Translations under genes and position numbers: made by a program
Notes under the pieces: generated by a model
Told to the model about the DNA's origin: nothing
The model's input: only the letters and a program-made list of their open reading frames with translations
The model's database searches: none
Assembly: GCF_000632715.1 (NCBI RefSeq)
Contig: NZ_BAWO01000007.1
Location: 1 to 38,436 of the forward strand
From: Parageobacillus caldoxylosilyticus NBRC 107762
Lineage (GTDB): Bacteria; Bacillota; Bacilli; Bacillales; Anoxybacillaceae
Length of the DNA stretch: 38,436 nt
Direction of reading: 5' to 3'
In this document: positions 1-8,518 of the stretch, piece after piece
Layout of the letters: each line of letters opens with the position of its first letter
How positions within the stretch are numbered: position 1 is the stretch's first letter

Positions 1-284
1 TCGGAAACGATTTTCATCCCCCGAGCCGTTTTCATCTCCTTGCCTTCCCCTTGTTTGGATCTTTGAGAACATATATTCGCTAAATCTTCTTCATTTCCTT
101 TTTACATGAGGAAGGGGGAGATAATTTTTTATCATAAGATGGAAGAAGATGGAGAACATCGACCTCTCCACGTCCAATAACAGGAGATATCTACATGATA
201 GATGTTTAAAAAACTGCTTATACCTCCTCATACCTAATGCATTGTAGCATAATCAGGCAATGATAGACAATTGGATGATGCGAT
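1..284. other. left-edge intergenic region, no supported gene
   Basis: This stretch lies downstream of the ileS terminator and runs off the window. It holds no convincing gene. It contains a leftward sigma-A-type promoter (241-270) and a purine-rich AGGAGG at about 221-226 just downstream of it, but the only reading frame there is a 46-codon frame (231 down to 91, minus strand) that I do not recognise. In relatives the next gene is usually ylyA or lspA, which may begin outside the window. Confidence 0.5.
241..270 (-). promoter_or_regulatory. putative sigma-A promoter reading leftward
   Basis: On the minus strand TTGTCT (270-265) is followed after 18 bases by TACAAT (246-241). Each hexamer differs from the sigma-A consensus at one or two positions. 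It lies just after the ileS terminator and points out of the window, so it probably serves the next gene to the left. Confidence 0.45.
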
Positions 285-322
285 AAAAACAGCGGAGCCG
301 CCGCAATTTCGGCAGCTCCGCC
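285..322 (-). terminator. ileS rho-independent terminator
   Basis: On the minus strand GGCGGAGCTGCCG and CGGCGGCTCCGC form a GC-rich hairpin, followed by TTTTTAT. It lies directly after the ileS stop codon, so it should end the T-box-controlled ileS transcript. Confidence 0.85.
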
Positions 323-326
323 AGCT

Positions 327-3098
327 TTAGGCGGAATAATGTTCTTTTACAATATGGGCGCAGCGCGGACATAAAGTCGGATGATCAGCATCTTTTCCTA
401 CTTCCGGCGTCACTACCCAGCAGCGCTCGCATGTTTCTCCTTCTGCTGGTTTGACGATGACCGCGACATTGGCCAATTTTTGCGCCTCTTCTGGCGCTTG
501 ATCATAATCGCCGGCAATCGTGAATTCAGATACGATAAATAATTGTTTTAAGTCTTCGGAAATAGATTGCAGCAGCTGCCGCGCGTTGTCTGTTGGATAA
601 ACGGCAACGCTTGCCGTTAATGATTTGCCAATCACTTTTTCATTGCGCGCCACCTCTAGCGCTTTAAGCACATCATCGCGTAAGTTCATAAACGCATCCC
701 ATTTGGCGATCAACTCGTCTTCGCCATCGAGCGCCACCGGTTCCGGCATATCGACAAGCTGAACGCTTTCCGCTTTTTCTTTCCGGTTTGGAATGTGCTC
801 CCATACTTCATCAGCCGTATGCGGCAAAATCGGCGCGACCAGCTTCGTCAACGCGACAACCGTTTCGTATAAGACCGTTTGAATCGAGCGGCGGGCGCGG
901 TCATTGGCCGCTTCAATATATAAAATATCCTTGGCAAAATCTAAATAAAACGCGCTTAAATCGACGGTGCAGAAATGGTTCACATCATGGTAAATCGCCG
1001 CAAAATCATACGTTTCGTATGAATGTTTTACTTTTTCAATCAACCGGTTTAATTTAGCGAGCATATAGCGGTCGACTTCGCGCAATTCGTTCACCGAAAC
1101 GGCATCGGTTTCCGGGTTAAAGTCAAACAAGTTGCCGAGCATAAAGCGGAATGTGTTGCGAATTTTGCGATACACTTCGGAAACTTGTTTTAAAATGCTG
1201 TCGGAAATGCGAACGTCAGCTTGATAATCGACGGAAGCGACCCAAAGCCGCAAAATGTCGGCGCCAAGCTGTTCCATTACTTTCGCCGGCACGACCACGT
1301 TGCCAAGCGACTTGCTCATTTTCCGCCCTTCGCCGTCAAGAACAAAACCATGGCTTAACACCGCTTTATACGGTGCTTTTCCGGTAACAGCAACCGCCGT
1401 GGACAGCGACGAGTTAAACCAGCCTCGGTATTGGTCCGAACCTTCTAAGTATAAATCGGCCGGGCGCTGCAAATCCTCACGTTCTACAAGAACCGCTTGA
1501 TGCGAAGAACCGGAATCAAACCATACGTCCATAATGTCTGTTTCTTTCGTAAAGATGCCGTTCGGGCTGGACGGATGGGTAAATCCTTCCGGCAGCAAGT
1601 CTTTTGCTTCGCGTTCAAACCAAACATTCGAACCATATTGGCGGAATAAATTCGATACGTGTTCGATCGTTTCATCGGTAATGATCGGCTCGCCGTTTTC
1701 TCCGTAAAAGACCGGAATCGGCACGCCCCATGCACGCTGACGGGAAATGCACCAGTCGCCGCGATCGCGGATCATATTATGGATGCGGATTTCACCCCAT
1801 TCCGGAATCCATTTTGTTTCTTTAATGGCTTGGAGCAATTCACCGCGGATTTTATCAATGGATGCAAACCACTGTGTTGTCGCCCGGAAAATCGTCGGTT
1901 GTTTCGTACGCCAGTCGTGCGGATACGAGTGCGTAATAAACCCAAGCTTTAACAGCGCACCGACTTCCTCTAATTTTTGTGTAATCGCTTTGTTTGCCTC
2001 ATCGTAAAACATTCCTTCAAAGCCTGGCGCTTCGCTCGTCATATAGCCGCGCTCATCAACCGGGCAGAGCACGCCGAGACCGTATTTTTGCCCAACGATA
2101 AAGTCGTCTTCCCCATGTCCAGGTGCGGTGTGGACGCAGCCCGTACCGGCGTCTGTCGTTACATGTTCCCCGCAGACGACTAAAGAATCGCGGTCATAAA
2201 ACGGATGTTTGGCCACGACGTACTCTAAATCTTTGCCTTTGACCGTTTTTACCACATTCCACTCATCCCAGCCGATTTCTTTGGCAACTGCTTCTAGCAA
2301 TGCGGCGGCAACAACGTATTTTTGGCCGTTTGTTTCCACGACTTGATAGGCCAAATCCGGATGAACCGCGATCGCCAAGTTGGCCGGGATCGTCCATGGC
2401 GTCGTCGTCCAGATCACAATTTTTTCGTCTCCATCCAATACGCCTTTTCCATCTTTGACCGAAAACGCGACATAAATCGATGGCGAACGTTTGTCTTTAT
2501 ACTCAATTTCTGCTTCCGCCAATGCCGATTCGCTTGACGGAGACCAATAAACCGGCTTTAAGCCCTTATAAATCAGCCCTTTTTTCGCCATTTCGCCAAA
2601 CACTTTAATTTGCTGTGCTTCATATTCCGGTTTCAGCGTAATATATGGGTTTTCCCAGTCGCCGCGCACGCCAAGGCGCTTAAATTGCTTGCGCTGGTTA
2701 TCGATTTGTTCGTAGGCGTATTGCTCGCAAAGCTTGCGGAATTCCGCAACGCTCATCGATTTGCGGTCGACGCCTTTTTTTGCAAGCGCCGTTTCAATCG
2801 GCAGACCATGCGTATCCCAGCCCGGAACATATGGTGCACAATAGCCGCTCATTGATTTATAGCGGACGATAATATCTTTTAAAATTTTATTTAAAGCATG
2901 CCCCATATGAATATCGCCGTTGGCATACGGCGGGCCGTCATGAAGCACAAACAGCGGTCGGCCTTTTGTCCGTTCCTGCACTTTGCGGTAAATGTCCATT
3001 TCTTCCCATTTCTTTTGCATTTCCGGCTCTCGTTTTGGCAAATTGCCGCGCATCGGAAAGTCGGTCTGCGGCATTAACAGTGTTTCTTTATAATCCAT
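327..3098 (-). CDS. ileS: isoleucyl-tRNA synthetase
   Basis: This class I aminoacyl-tRNA synthetase charges tRNA-Ile with isoleucine in the cytoplasm. The 923-residue protein has the HIGH-type motif HMGH at residues 64-67, the KMSKS motif at 593-597, the CP1 editing region between them, and a C-terminal zinc site with two CxxC pairs (CERC and CPRC), as expected for bacterial IleRS. The frame is open up to 3131. I place the start at 3098 because AGGAGG lies 7 bases upstream of that ATG, while the nearer ATG two codons earlier almost touches it. The gene stands alone behind a T-box leader and ends at a strong terminator. It follows divIVA, as in B. subtilis. Identification is secure. Confidence 0.98.
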   Translation of the reverse strand: MDYKETLLMPQTDFPMRGNLPKREPEMQKKWEEMDIYRKVQERTKGRPLFVLHDGPPYANGDIHMGHALNKILKDIIVRYKSMSGYCAPYVPGWDTHGLPIETALAKKGVDRKSMSVAEFRKLCEQYAYEQIDNQRKQFKRLGVRGDWENPYITLKPEYEAQQIKVFGEMAKKGLIYKGLKPVYWSPSSESALAEAEIEYKDKRSPSIYVAFSVKDGKGVLDGDEKIVIWTTTPWTIPANLAIAVHPDLAYQVVETNGQKYVVAAALLEAVAKEIGWDEWNVVKTVKGKDLEYVVAKHPFYDRDSLVVCGEHVTTDAGTGCVHTAPGHGEDDFIVGQKYGLGVLCPVDERGYMTSEAPGFEGMFYDEANKAITQKLEEVGALLKLGFITHSYPHDWRTKQPTIFRATTQWFASIDKIRGELLQAIKETKWIPEWGEIRIHNMIRDRGDWCISRQRAWGVPIPVFYGENGEPIITDETIEHVSNLFRQYGSNVWFEREAKDLLPEGFTHPSSPNGIFTKETDIMDVWFDSGSSHQAVLVEREDLQRPADLYLEGSDQYRGWFNSSLSTAVAVTGKAPYKAVLSHGFVLDGEGRKMSKSLGNVVVPAKVMEQLGADILRLWVASVDYQADVRISDSILKQVSEVYRKIRNTFRFMLGNLFDFNPETDAVSVNELREVDRYMLAKLNRLIEKVKHSYETYDFAAIYHDVNHFCTVDLSAFYLDFAKDILYIEAANDRARRSIQTVLYETVVALTKLVAPILPHTADEVWEHIPNRKEKAESVQLVDMPEPVALDGEDELIAKWDAFMNLRDDVLKALEVARNEKVIGKSLTASVAVYPTDNARQLLQSISEDLKQLFIVSEFTIAGDYDQAPEEAQKLANVAVIVKPAEGETCERCWVVTPEVGKDADHPTLCPRCAHIVKEHYSA

Positions 3099-3257
3099 AT
3101 TCATTCCTCCTTGCATCGTATGATCTATCATCCATGTGGAGAAGGCATTGCCATATGTTCGTGACAGAAGCAGATAATGACGCTTTTTCCACGGCTCCCC
3201 GCCATGGCGGTAAAAGAGCGCCTTTGTTATCAGAAAAGCGGTCGTATCGCAAAATAG

Positions 3258-3294
3258 AAAAAACCGCCCTCTCCCAAAAAGGGACGAGAACGGT
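3258..3294 (-). terminator. T-box leader terminator
   Basis: On the minus strand ACCGTTCTCGTCCC pairs through GC and GU pairs with GGGAGAGGGCGGT across a TTTTT loop, followed by TTTTTTC. This is the terminator arm of the T-box decision. It should form when charged tRNA-Ile is bound. Confidence 0.88.
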
Positions 3295-3512
3295 CTCGCG
3301 GTACCACCCTTATTGACTATGTATCACATAGCCCACTTTGCATTCGTAACGTGAATGACGCGCCATGGCCTACTTCTTTTCCGTTCGGCATGGAACTCCA
3401 GGGTGATCTTCACTCTTTCGCTTATGCCGGGCTTCCACCATCCCCAGCTCGCTGTAATAAGCGGTGAAAGAGCTACTGTCCCTTTCATCGTCAGTACATA
3501 TGTCCGTTTTAT
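3258..3512 (-). promoter_or_regulatory. T-box riboswitch, isoleucine type, controlling ileS
   Basis: The leader carries the conserved T-box sequence AGGGTGGTACCGCG (3310-3297) before a terminator. Its UGGU (3306-3303) can pair with an ACCA tRNA 3' end. Upstream lies a stem I region with the motif GTGAAGATCACCCTGGAG. The ATC at 3407-3405 fits a specifier codon for isoleucine, matching the downstream gene. In this RNA family, uncharged tRNA bridges the specifier and the UGGN sequence and stabilises an antiterminator. The 5' end is estimated from the promoter. The specifier call is an inference from motif position. Confidence 0.92.
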
Positions 3513-3517
3513 TGGAT

Positions 3518-3547
3518 ATTATATGCGAAAAAATCGGCTGCCGTCAA
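3518..3547 (-). promoter_or_regulatory. sigma-A promoter of the ileS T-box transcript
   Basis: On the minus strand TTGACG (3547-3542), an 18-base spacer and a perfect TATAAT (3523-3518) make a good sigma-A promoter. Its -35 hexamer overlaps the divIVA stop codon, so ileS transcription starts right at the end of divIVA. Confidence 0.8.
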
Positions 3548-4056
3548 GATTGCGACAGCTCTTCTTTTTTTTCTGCATCCACTTCCGGTACTTTAAATTC
3601 CATTAAATCGTCCCAGTCGCTGCTATTTAGCATTTCAAGCTGCGCTTCGACCAGCATGCGGAAACGGGTGCGAAGCACTCTCGACTGCCGCTTTAAATCT
3701 TCAATTTCCATCACGATTTTCCGCGACTTTGCCAGCGCCTCGCTAATGATGCGCTCCGCGTTTTTCTCCGCCTCTTTGATGATGAGCTTCGCTTCTCTTT
3801 CCGCGTTGCGCTTTATTTCTTCCGCCGTTTCTTGGGCGACGAGAATCGATTTGTTCAATGTTTCCTCTATATTTGTGAAGTGATTGAGCTTTTCCGTCAA
3901 TTCCGTTACCTTTTCTTCCAGCTGCTTTTTTTCGCGAATCACCATTTCGTAGTCTTTAATCACTTGATCAAGAAACTCATTGACTTCATCTTCATTATAG
4001 CCGCGAAACCCACGGCTAAATTCTTTATTATGAATATCTAATGGCGTTAAAGGCAC
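3544..4056 (-). CDS. divIVA: cell-division site determinant DivIVA
   Basis: DivIVA is a coiled-coil protein that binds negatively curved membrane at poles and septa. In Bacillus it recruits MinJ/MinD and, during sporulation, helps anchor chromosome origins. The 170-residue product begins PLTPLDIHNKEF and has the FRGYNEDEVNEFL stretch typical of the N-terminal membrane-binding domain, followed by a long charged coiled coil. The frame is open to 4095, but family alignment and the ribosome site GGAGG eight bases upstream favour a GTG start at 4056. It is the last gene of the ylm block. No terminator separates it from the ileS promoter that overlaps its end. Confidence 0.95.
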   Translation of the reverse strand: MPLTPLDIHNKEFSRGFRGYNEDEVNEFLDQVIKDYEMVIREKKQLEEKVTELTEKLNHFTNIEETLNKSILVAQETAEEIKRNAEREAKLIIKEAEKNAERIISEALAKSRKIVMEIEDLKRQSRVLRTRFRMLVEAQLEMLNSSDWDDLMEFKVPEVDAEKKEELSQS

Positions 4057-4130
4057 AATGGCCACCTCCGTTTGCATAGTTCCTTTCCTTATCATTCGAC
4101 ATTGCTCTATAAATTCCTGCCATTATTCGA

Positions 4131-4904
4131 TTATTTTTGCAGGCCGATGCGGATAAGCCACTTTTCTTTTTTTGTCTTTCCCTCAATGTCCATGATTTTA
4201 CAGCGGCCAAATCCGCGCGCCGAAAGAACATCTCCTTGCCTGCATTCAAAATGCGCCTGCTCGATTACTTTCCAATTGACTTTGACAAGCCCATTTTCAA
4301 TAGCGGATTGCATTTTCTGCCGCGAGACGTGAAAAGCTTGGGACAAGATCGCGTCTAACCGCAATGACGAAACGGTAATCAGCGCCTCTTGCCACGTTTC
4401 TTCCAGCATCAGGATGTCTGAAAGAGGTTTTTGTTCTAACGAAACTGTCGCATTGCCGATTGCATGCAAATGAAGGCGGACATACTCCGCTACCTCGTTT
4501 GCCGCAAGAAATTGTATTTGTTCCTCTTTGCACAAAATATCGCCAAATTTTCCGCGCCTTAAACCAAGCGACATCAGCGCCCCTAACACTTGCCGATGCT
4601 CCAAGCTGACAAATTTGCTCGGATAATGGACTTCAAATAAGGCAATTTCATAATCTTCTTCTCTCGGCTGAAAATACGGCGGGTACAGAAGCGCCCGCTT
4701 CCGTTCCACCAACGGGGCGCCGCCGAAAAAGGAAACGCGGACTTCGTCATCGCGGCCGATGACGCTTTCGACAATCTGCTGCTCGCGCGGATCTAAAAAA
4801 TCGGTGAGCTTAGGAGCGTACTGCCGTTTGACCGCTTCTTGCCACTCAAGCACCTGGTCAATAAAATGATGCTCCTCCTTGCGAAAATGCTGATATATTT
4901 CCAT
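4131..4904 (-). CDS. ylmH: S4-domain RNA-binding protein YlmH
   Basis: The 257-residue protein matches the YlmH family next to sepF and divIVA in Firmicutes. The C-terminal part, roughly residues 180-240, reads as an S4 RNA-binding domain (LRLDAILSQAFHVSRQKMQ, then a VNWKVI strand and a GDVLSARGFGR turn). The N-terminal two thirds is the YlmH-specific domain. Recent work on the B. subtilis homologue links it to rescue of ribosomes with stalled peptidyl-tRNA; that is family knowledge, not visible here. AAGGAG lies 9 bases upstream of the ATG. It is 50 bases downstream of ylmG. Confidence 0.93.
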   Translation of the reverse strand: MEIYQHFRKEEHHFIDQVLEWQEAVKRQYAPKLTDFLDPREQQIVESVIGRDDEVRVSFFGGAPLVERKRALLYPPYFQPREEDYEIALFEVHYPSKFVSLEHRQVLGALMSLGLRRGKFGDILCKEEQIQFLAANEVAEYVRLHLHAIGNATVSLEQKPLSDILMLEETWQEALITVSSLRLDAILSQAFHVSRQKMQSAIENGLVKVNWKVIEQAHFECRQGDVLSARGFGRCKIMDIEGKTKKEKWLIRIGLQK

Positions 4905-4954
4905 TGGTTCACTCCTTAATTTTCATGAAGAAAGGAACCCGCTTATGGATTCCC

Positions 4955-5224
4955 CTACACTAAATTTAACATATAAAACAAGGCATGCAGCCCCCTTGTC
5001 GCAAATTCCAGCACCAAAAAAGCGACGATCGGCGACACATCAATCATCCCAATCGGCGGGATAATACGGCGAAACGGCTCTAAATACGGCTCGCAAATCA
5101 CCGCTAGCATCTGCCCGATTTTCGTGTCGCGGGCGTTTGGAAACCACGACATCAAAATATAAATAATAAGCGCATACGAATAAATTTGAATCAATGTTGT
5201 CAAAAACCAAAGCAAGCTGTCCAT
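4955..5224 (-). CDS. ylmG: YggT-family membrane protein YlmG
   Basis: This small 89-residue integral membrane protein has two hydrophobic segments, near residues 3-25 and 65-85. Between them is the family signature [12 protein letters not shown] followed by [13 protein letters not shown]. YggT/YlmG proteins are encoded beside sepF across Firmicutes, Actinobacteria and cyanobacteria and are thought to act in envelope or division processes; the exact role is unclear. The start has AGGTGG nine bases upstream. It begins 6 bases after the sepF stop, so co-translation with sepF is likely. Confidence 0.92.
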   Translation of the reverse strand: MDSLLWFLTTLIQIYSYALIIYILMSWFPNARDTKIGQMLAVICEPYLEPFRRIIPPIGMIDVSPIVAFLVLEFATRGLHALFYMLNLV

Positions 5225-5230
5225 AAACGG

Positions 5231-5668
5231 CTACCACCTCTTTATTGTTCTATCGTCCTCGCTATCAATCGAAATCGAGCCACTGACATCGACGTTGTCT
5301 GGCGTGCATAAAAAAATTTTCGTGCCGACTTGCTGAATATCGCCGCCAATCGCGTATACCGTGCCGCTTAAAAAGTCGACGATTCGTTTCGCCTGCTCGT
5401 GCTGAATCCGCTGTAAATTGACAATCACCGCGCGCCGGTTTTTTAAATGATCGGCGATTTCCTGCGCCTCCGCGTATGCCCGCGGCTCAATTAATATGAC
5501 TTTCGATGACTTTTGCACGCTTTGCAAGCTTACGACATTCGCTTTTGCGTTTCCCTTTGCAGGCGGATGCGCTTCTTCCACTTCCCCATATTCCTCTTCA
5601 TATTCTTCTTCATACTCCTCATAGTCTTCCTCTAAAAAATAATCTTTGAATTTTTTTATTAAACCCAT
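5231..5668 (-). CDS. sepF: cell-division protein SepF
   Basis: SepF binds the membrane through its N terminus, polymerises into arcs and rings, and anchors and bundles FtsZ filaments. The 145-residue protein starts with a short basic amphipathic segment ([10 protein letters not shown]), has a very acidic EEY-rich linker, and ends in the DUF552 core (residues about 55-145) with the [19 protein letters not shown] helix. I prefer the ATG at 5668, since the upstream GTG at 5677 lies inside the AGGAGGTGG ribosome site. It sits between ylmE and ylmG as in B. subtilis. Confidence 0.95.
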   Translation of the reverse strand: MGLIKKFKDYFLEEDYEEYEEEYEEEYGEVEEAHPPAKGNAKANVVSLQSVQKSSKVILIEPRAYAEAQEIADHLKNRRAVIVNLQRIQHEQAKRIVDFLSGTVYAIGGDIQQVGTKIFLCTPDNVDVSGSISIDSEDDRTIKRW

Positions 5669-5680
5669 CGGTTCCACCTC

Positions 5681-6361
5681 CTAAAATTGTTTGCCGACTA
5701 GCGCTGTGCCAAGCCGAATGAATGTTGCCCCTTCCTCGATGGCAATCACATAATCATTGGACATTCCCATCGACAATTCCGTGCATGGTGCATTGGCAAT
5801 CTGTAATGCTTGTACATTTTCTTGCAATAATTTTAATTGACGGAAACACGCCCGCAATACCGCTTCGTCATCGGTATAAGGCGCCATCGTCATTAAGCCA
5901 ACCACTTGAATATGGGAAAAATCGTGCAGCTGCTCAATAAAAGGAATGACTTCGTCCACGGCTAGTCCATGTTTCGTTGCTTCGCCGGAAACATTTACTT
6001 GCACAAAGCATTTTACCGGCTTTGTCGCCCGCTTTTCAATTTCTTTCGCCAGCGACATGCGATCCAGCGAATGAATATAGTCGACTTTATCAATGATATT
6101 TTTTACTTTTCGCGACTGCAGGGTGCCGATAAAATGCCATGTCGCTTTGTCTCCCAACACGCTATATTTTTGCAGCAGTCCATCGTCACGGTTTTCGCCT
6201 AAATCGGTAATGCCGGCTTCTAGCGCCTCGCGCGCCCGCTCTACACTTACATATTTCGTCACGGCGACGATGCGAATGTCGGCAGGGTCGCGTCCGGCGC
6301 GCTGGCATGCTGCTTCAATATTTTCGCGAATTATGGCTAAATTGTCGCGAACCGTCATCAT
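5681..6361 (-). CDS. ylmE: PLP homeostasis protein, YggS family (YlmE)
   Basis: The 226-residue protein is a single-domain alanine-racemase-fold protein that binds pyridoxal phosphate without known racemase activity and helps buffer the PLP pool. The PLP lysine is K36 in the IVAVTKYVS strand. Further family motifs are [25 protein letters not shown] and the phosphate-binding ELSMGMSND. The first ATG overlaps the ylmD stop as ATGA; a second ATG one codon on is equally well placed behind AAGGAGG. It is translationally coupled to ylmD and followed by sepF after 12 bases. Confidence 0.94.
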   Translation of the reverse strand: MMTVRDNLAIIRENIEAACQRAGRDPADIRIVAVTKYVSVERAREALEAGITDLGENRDDGLLQKYSVLGDKATWHFIGTLQSRKVKNIIDKVDYIHSLDRMSLAKEIEKRATKPVKCFVQVNVSGEATKHGLAVDEVIPFIEQLHDFSHIQVVGLMTMAPYTDDEAVLRACFRQLKLLQENVQALQIANAPCTELSMGMSNDYVIAIEEGATFIRLGTALVGKQF

Positions 6362-7182
6362 TTTTCCTCCTTCCTGCCGATAAACGCCATCATTCTCCCC
6401 GTTTTGCCTTGATCGCGGCGATGGGAGAAAAACAAATGATCGGCACAGCTTGTGCAGTATGAAGAAACGTAAATATGGTCTTTACGGATGCCTGCCTTCA
6501 TTAGCAGCATTTGATTCAATGCTTTTAAATCAAGCGCATATTGACCAGGGCTTACTTGCCGATACGGAAGCGGCTGTTCTCCCTGTAAAACGCGATCCAC
6601 ATGCACAATTACGCGGTCATCGACTACATAGCAGCAAGCGCCAATCGAAGGACCGATCGCCACATAGATGTCAGCAAGCGGAATATGCTCTCGCTCCTGC
6701 CAAAGCCGGACCATTTCTCCAGCAATATTTTTTACCGTTCCTTTCCATCCGGCATGGGCAAGCCCGATCATGCCATGTTTTGGCGCAATAAAATAAAGCG
6801 GTACGCAGTCGGCAAAGCATAAAGCAATCAGCACTCCTGCTTCGTCTGTATATAAACCATCCGTACCCGCTATGGCAGATGAATAATCTGCCGCTCCTCT
6901 TCCGTTTTGGCTAGCTTTGACCTTTTCAATGCGGGCGCCATGTATTTGCTCGCAACAGATCCATCGCTCAAGCGGAAATTGCAACAAATCCGCCAAACGC
7001 TGGCGGTTGCGGACAACGACAGCACGGTCGTCGCCGACATGCAGCCCTAAATTGAATGTCGCAAACGCACCGCTGCTCATCCCACCGTGTTTTGTCGTAA
7101 AGCCAGCCGTTACTTCGGTGAACGGATACGACGGCTGCAGTAACAGCAACTCCTTGTCTACTTGTTGAAAAATGTCAGACAT
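6358..7182 (-). CDS. ylmD: YfiH/LACC1-family purine nucleoside phosphorylase-like protein (YlmD)
   Basis: This 274-residue protein belongs to the DUF152/YfiH/laccase-domain family. Some members act as purine nucleoside phosphorylases or adenosine deaminases, and one is reported to trim misincorporated muropeptide precursors. The metal-binding residues are visible in [21 protein letters not shown] and [11 protein letters not shown]. The frame extends to 7221, but GAGG nine bases before the ATG at 7182 gives the better start. It is the first gene of a compact ylmD-ylmE-sepF-ylmG-ylmH set. Its substrate here cannot be told from sequence. Confidence 0.92.
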   Translation of the reverse strand: MSDIFQQVDKELLLLQPSYPFTEVTAGFTTKHGGMSSGAFATFNLGLHVGDDRAVVVRNRQRLADLLQFPLERWICCEQIHGARIEKVKASQNGRGAADYSSAIAGTDGLYTDEAGVLIALCFADCVPLYFIAPKHGMIGLAHAGWKGTVKNIAGEMVRLWQEREHIPLADIYVAIGPSIGACCYVVDDRVIVHVDRVLQGEQPLPYRQVSPGQYALDLKALNQMLLMKAGIRKDHIYVSSYCTSCADHLFFSHRRDQGKTGRMMAFIGRKEEK

Positions 7183-7214
7183 GTTCGCCAACCTCATGCT
7201 TTTTTTGTTGATTT

Positions 7215-7274
7215 TTATCACTTTTTTTCCTATTTTATCATAGTTTGCTTAAACGTGATAACCATTATTTATCA
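7215..7274 (-). promoter_or_regulatory. putative promoter of the ylmD-sepF block with repeated TTATCA sites
   Basis: On the minus strand TTATCA (7261-7256), 18 bases, then TAAAAT (7237-7232) preceded by TG two bases upstream looks like an extended -10 sigma-A promoter. The hexamer TTATCA or its complement also occurs at 7215-7220, 7235-7240 and 7269-7274. The pair at 7256-7261 and 7269-7274 forms an inverted repeat over the -35 region. Confidence 0.5.
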
Positions 7275-7286
7275 TTTAATCCGTTT

Positions 7287-7529
7287 CTACTCGCTGTCGT
7301 TCAAACGAACTAAAATAACGTCCGCACCAATTTTGACAATATTTTGCCACGGGATGACAACTGCTTCTTCGCGTCCGAATAACCCGAGCACTTTTCCTAC
7401 CCCTAAAATGATTAATGAGCGTATTTTTCCTGTCTCTAAATCGATATCGATATCGCCAATATTTCCCAACTTTTTGCCGTTTGCCACATTGACAATGTCT
7501 TTCGATTGAAATTCGGAAATTCTCATCAT
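7287..7529 (-). CDS. ylmC: PRC-barrel protein, YlmC/YmxH sporulation family
   Basis: The product is an 80-residue, single PRC-barrel domain. It has the family pattern ISEFQSKDIVNVANGKKLG, DIDIDLETGKI and VVIPWQNIVKIGADVILV. The YlmC/YmxH family is confined to endospore formers and its molecular role is unknown. The start is one of two adjacent ATGs (7529 or 7526) behind GGGGGA; an upstream GTG lies within the ribosome site. It is transcribed separately from sigG, which ends in a terminator just upstream, and has a sigma-E-like promoter. Confidence 0.88.
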   Translation of the reverse strand: MMRISEFQSKDIVNVANGKKLGNIGDIDIDLETGKIRSLIILGVGKVLGLFGREEAVVIPWQNIVKIGADVILVRLNDSE

Positions 7530-7562
7530 TGTAAAATCCCCCACTTTCTCCTCTTATTCATA

Positions 7563-7591
7563 ACTATATGAATGTATATAGCGGCTTATGT
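7563..7591 (-). promoter_or_regulatory. putative sigma-E promoter of ylmC
   Basis: On the minus strand ACATAAG (7591-7585), a 14-base spacer and CATATAGT (7570-7563) resemble the mother-cell sigma-E pattern (-35 around ATA, -10 CATACAnT). The -10 matches well; the -35 matches only partly. The gene family's restriction to spore formers supports the call. Confidence 0.4.
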
Positions 7592-7622
7592 AAAAAAGAA
7601 AAGAGCTGAACGAACAGCTCTT
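7591..7622 (-). terminator. sigG terminator
   Basis: On the minus strand AAGAGCTG and CAGCTCTT pair across TTCGTT, followed by TTCTTTTTT. The stem overlaps the sigG stop codon. Confidence 0.85.
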
Positions 7623-8400
7623 ATACTTGAATGTTTTTATTCATTTGTCGAATCGCCGCTTTTTCTAACCGCGAAACTTGTGCCTGGGAAATTCCAATTT
7701 CTTCAGCAACTTCCATTTGCGTTTTTCCTTGAAAAAAGCGTTTGCGAATAATCATTTTTTCTCTTTCGTTAAGGCGCCGCAGCCCTTCTTTTAGCGCAAT
7801 TTCTTCGATCCATTGGCTGTCGCGGTTACGTTCGTCGCTTAATTGGTCCATTACGTAAATCGGGTCGCCGCCATCATTATAAATCGGTTCAAATAAGGAA
7901 ACAGGGTCTTGAATCGCATCGAGCGCAAACACCACTTCTTCATGTGGAACACCAAGTTCTTTGGCAATTTCTTCTGTCGTCGGTTCTTTCGCCGTCTCAC
8001 TCATCAGCCTTTCGCGCACTTGCAGCGCTTTATAGGCGATATCACGAAGCGAGCGGGAGACGCGGATCGGATTGTTATCGCGCAAATATCGGCGAATCTC
8101 GCCGATGATCATCGGCACTGCATAGGTGGAAAATTTTACATTTTGGCTTAAATCAAAGTTATCAATCGATTTCATAAGTCCGATGCAACCGACTTGGAAT
8201 AAATCGTCGACAAACTCTCCACGGTTATTAAACCGCTGAATAACGCTTAACACCAGCCGCAAATTACCATTCACTAATTTTTCCCTTGCCTCCAAATCCC
8301 CTTCATGCATCCGTTTAAACAGTTCACGCATTTCTTCGTTTTTTAGTACTGGTAGCTTTGATGTATCTACTCCGCAAATCTCAACTTTGTTTCTTGCCAA
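7621..8400 (-). CDS. sigG: forespore sigma factor SigG
   Basis: Sigma-G directs late gene expression in the forespore after engulfment. The 259-residue protein shows all sigma-70 regions: region 2 with FVDDLFQVGCIGLMKSIDNF and the -10-reading FSTYAVPMIIGEIRRYLRDN, region 3, and a region 4 helix-turn-helix ending VAEEIGISQAQVSRLEKAA. The N terminus (RNKVEICGVDTSKLPVL) is typical of SigG rather than SigF. The start is TTG at 8400, seven bases after AGGAGG. The upstream leader can fold in two competing ways that expose or hide this ribosome site (8407-8452). I found no convincing sigma-F promoter. sigE lies upstream behind a strong terminator. Confidence 0.97.
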   Translation of the reverse strand: MARNKVEICGVDTSKLPVLKNEEMRELFKRMHEGDLEAREKLVNGNLRLVLSVIQRFNNRGEFVDDLFQVGCIGLMKSIDNFDLSQNVKFSTYAVPMIIGEIRRYLRDNNPIRVSRSLRDIAYKALQVRERLMSETAKEPTTEEIAKELGVPHEEVVFALDAIQDPVSLFEPIYNDGGDPIYVMDQLSDERNRDSQWIEEIALKEGLRRLNEREKMIIRKRFFQGKTQMEVAEEIGISQAQVSRLEKAAIRQMNKNIQV

Positions 8401-8406
8401 GTTGTT

Positions 8407-8452
8407 CCCTCCTATCAGGAGATGCTAAGTCGTCAGTTTTCAGTATCTCCTG
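8407..8452 (-). promoter_or_regulatory. sigG leader: ribosome-site hairpin with competing upstream stem
   Basis: On the minus strand CAGGAGAT (8452-8445) is perfectly complementary to ATCTCCTG (8423-8416). The CTCCT inside the second arm can instead pair with AGGAG of the ribosome site across a GAT loop (8421-8409). The two folds exclude each other. The first frees the ribosome site and the second hides it. The pairings are read directly; a regulatory role is inferred. Confidence 0.55.
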
Positions 8453-8484
8453 TGGAAGGAAAAATATGCACGCCTGTCCATACG

Positions 8485-8514
8485 TAAAAAAGCGGCGATC
8501 AAACGAATCGCCGC
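8485..8514 (-). terminator. sigE terminator
   Basis: On the minus strand GCGGCGAT and ATCGCCGC form an 8-bp GC-rich stem with a 7-base loop, followed by TTTTTT. It starts 5 bases after the sigE stop codon and should reduce read-through into sigG. Confidence 0.88.
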
Positions 8515-8518
8515 CGTT

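Noticed and set aside
3120-3204. 25-codon frame in the ileS leader with isoleucine codons as a leader peptide
   Set aside because: There is no ribosome site before it, and the T-box already explains isoleucine control.
3464-3883. 139-codon plus-strand frame opposite divIVA
   Set aside because: It is serine-rich antisense shadow of the coiled-coil divIVA gene and the T-box promoter.
8455-8490. sigma-F promoter for sigG (GTATG and GTGCATATTT)
   Set aside because: The distance between the elements is about 10 bases, too short for sigma-F or sigma-G promoters.
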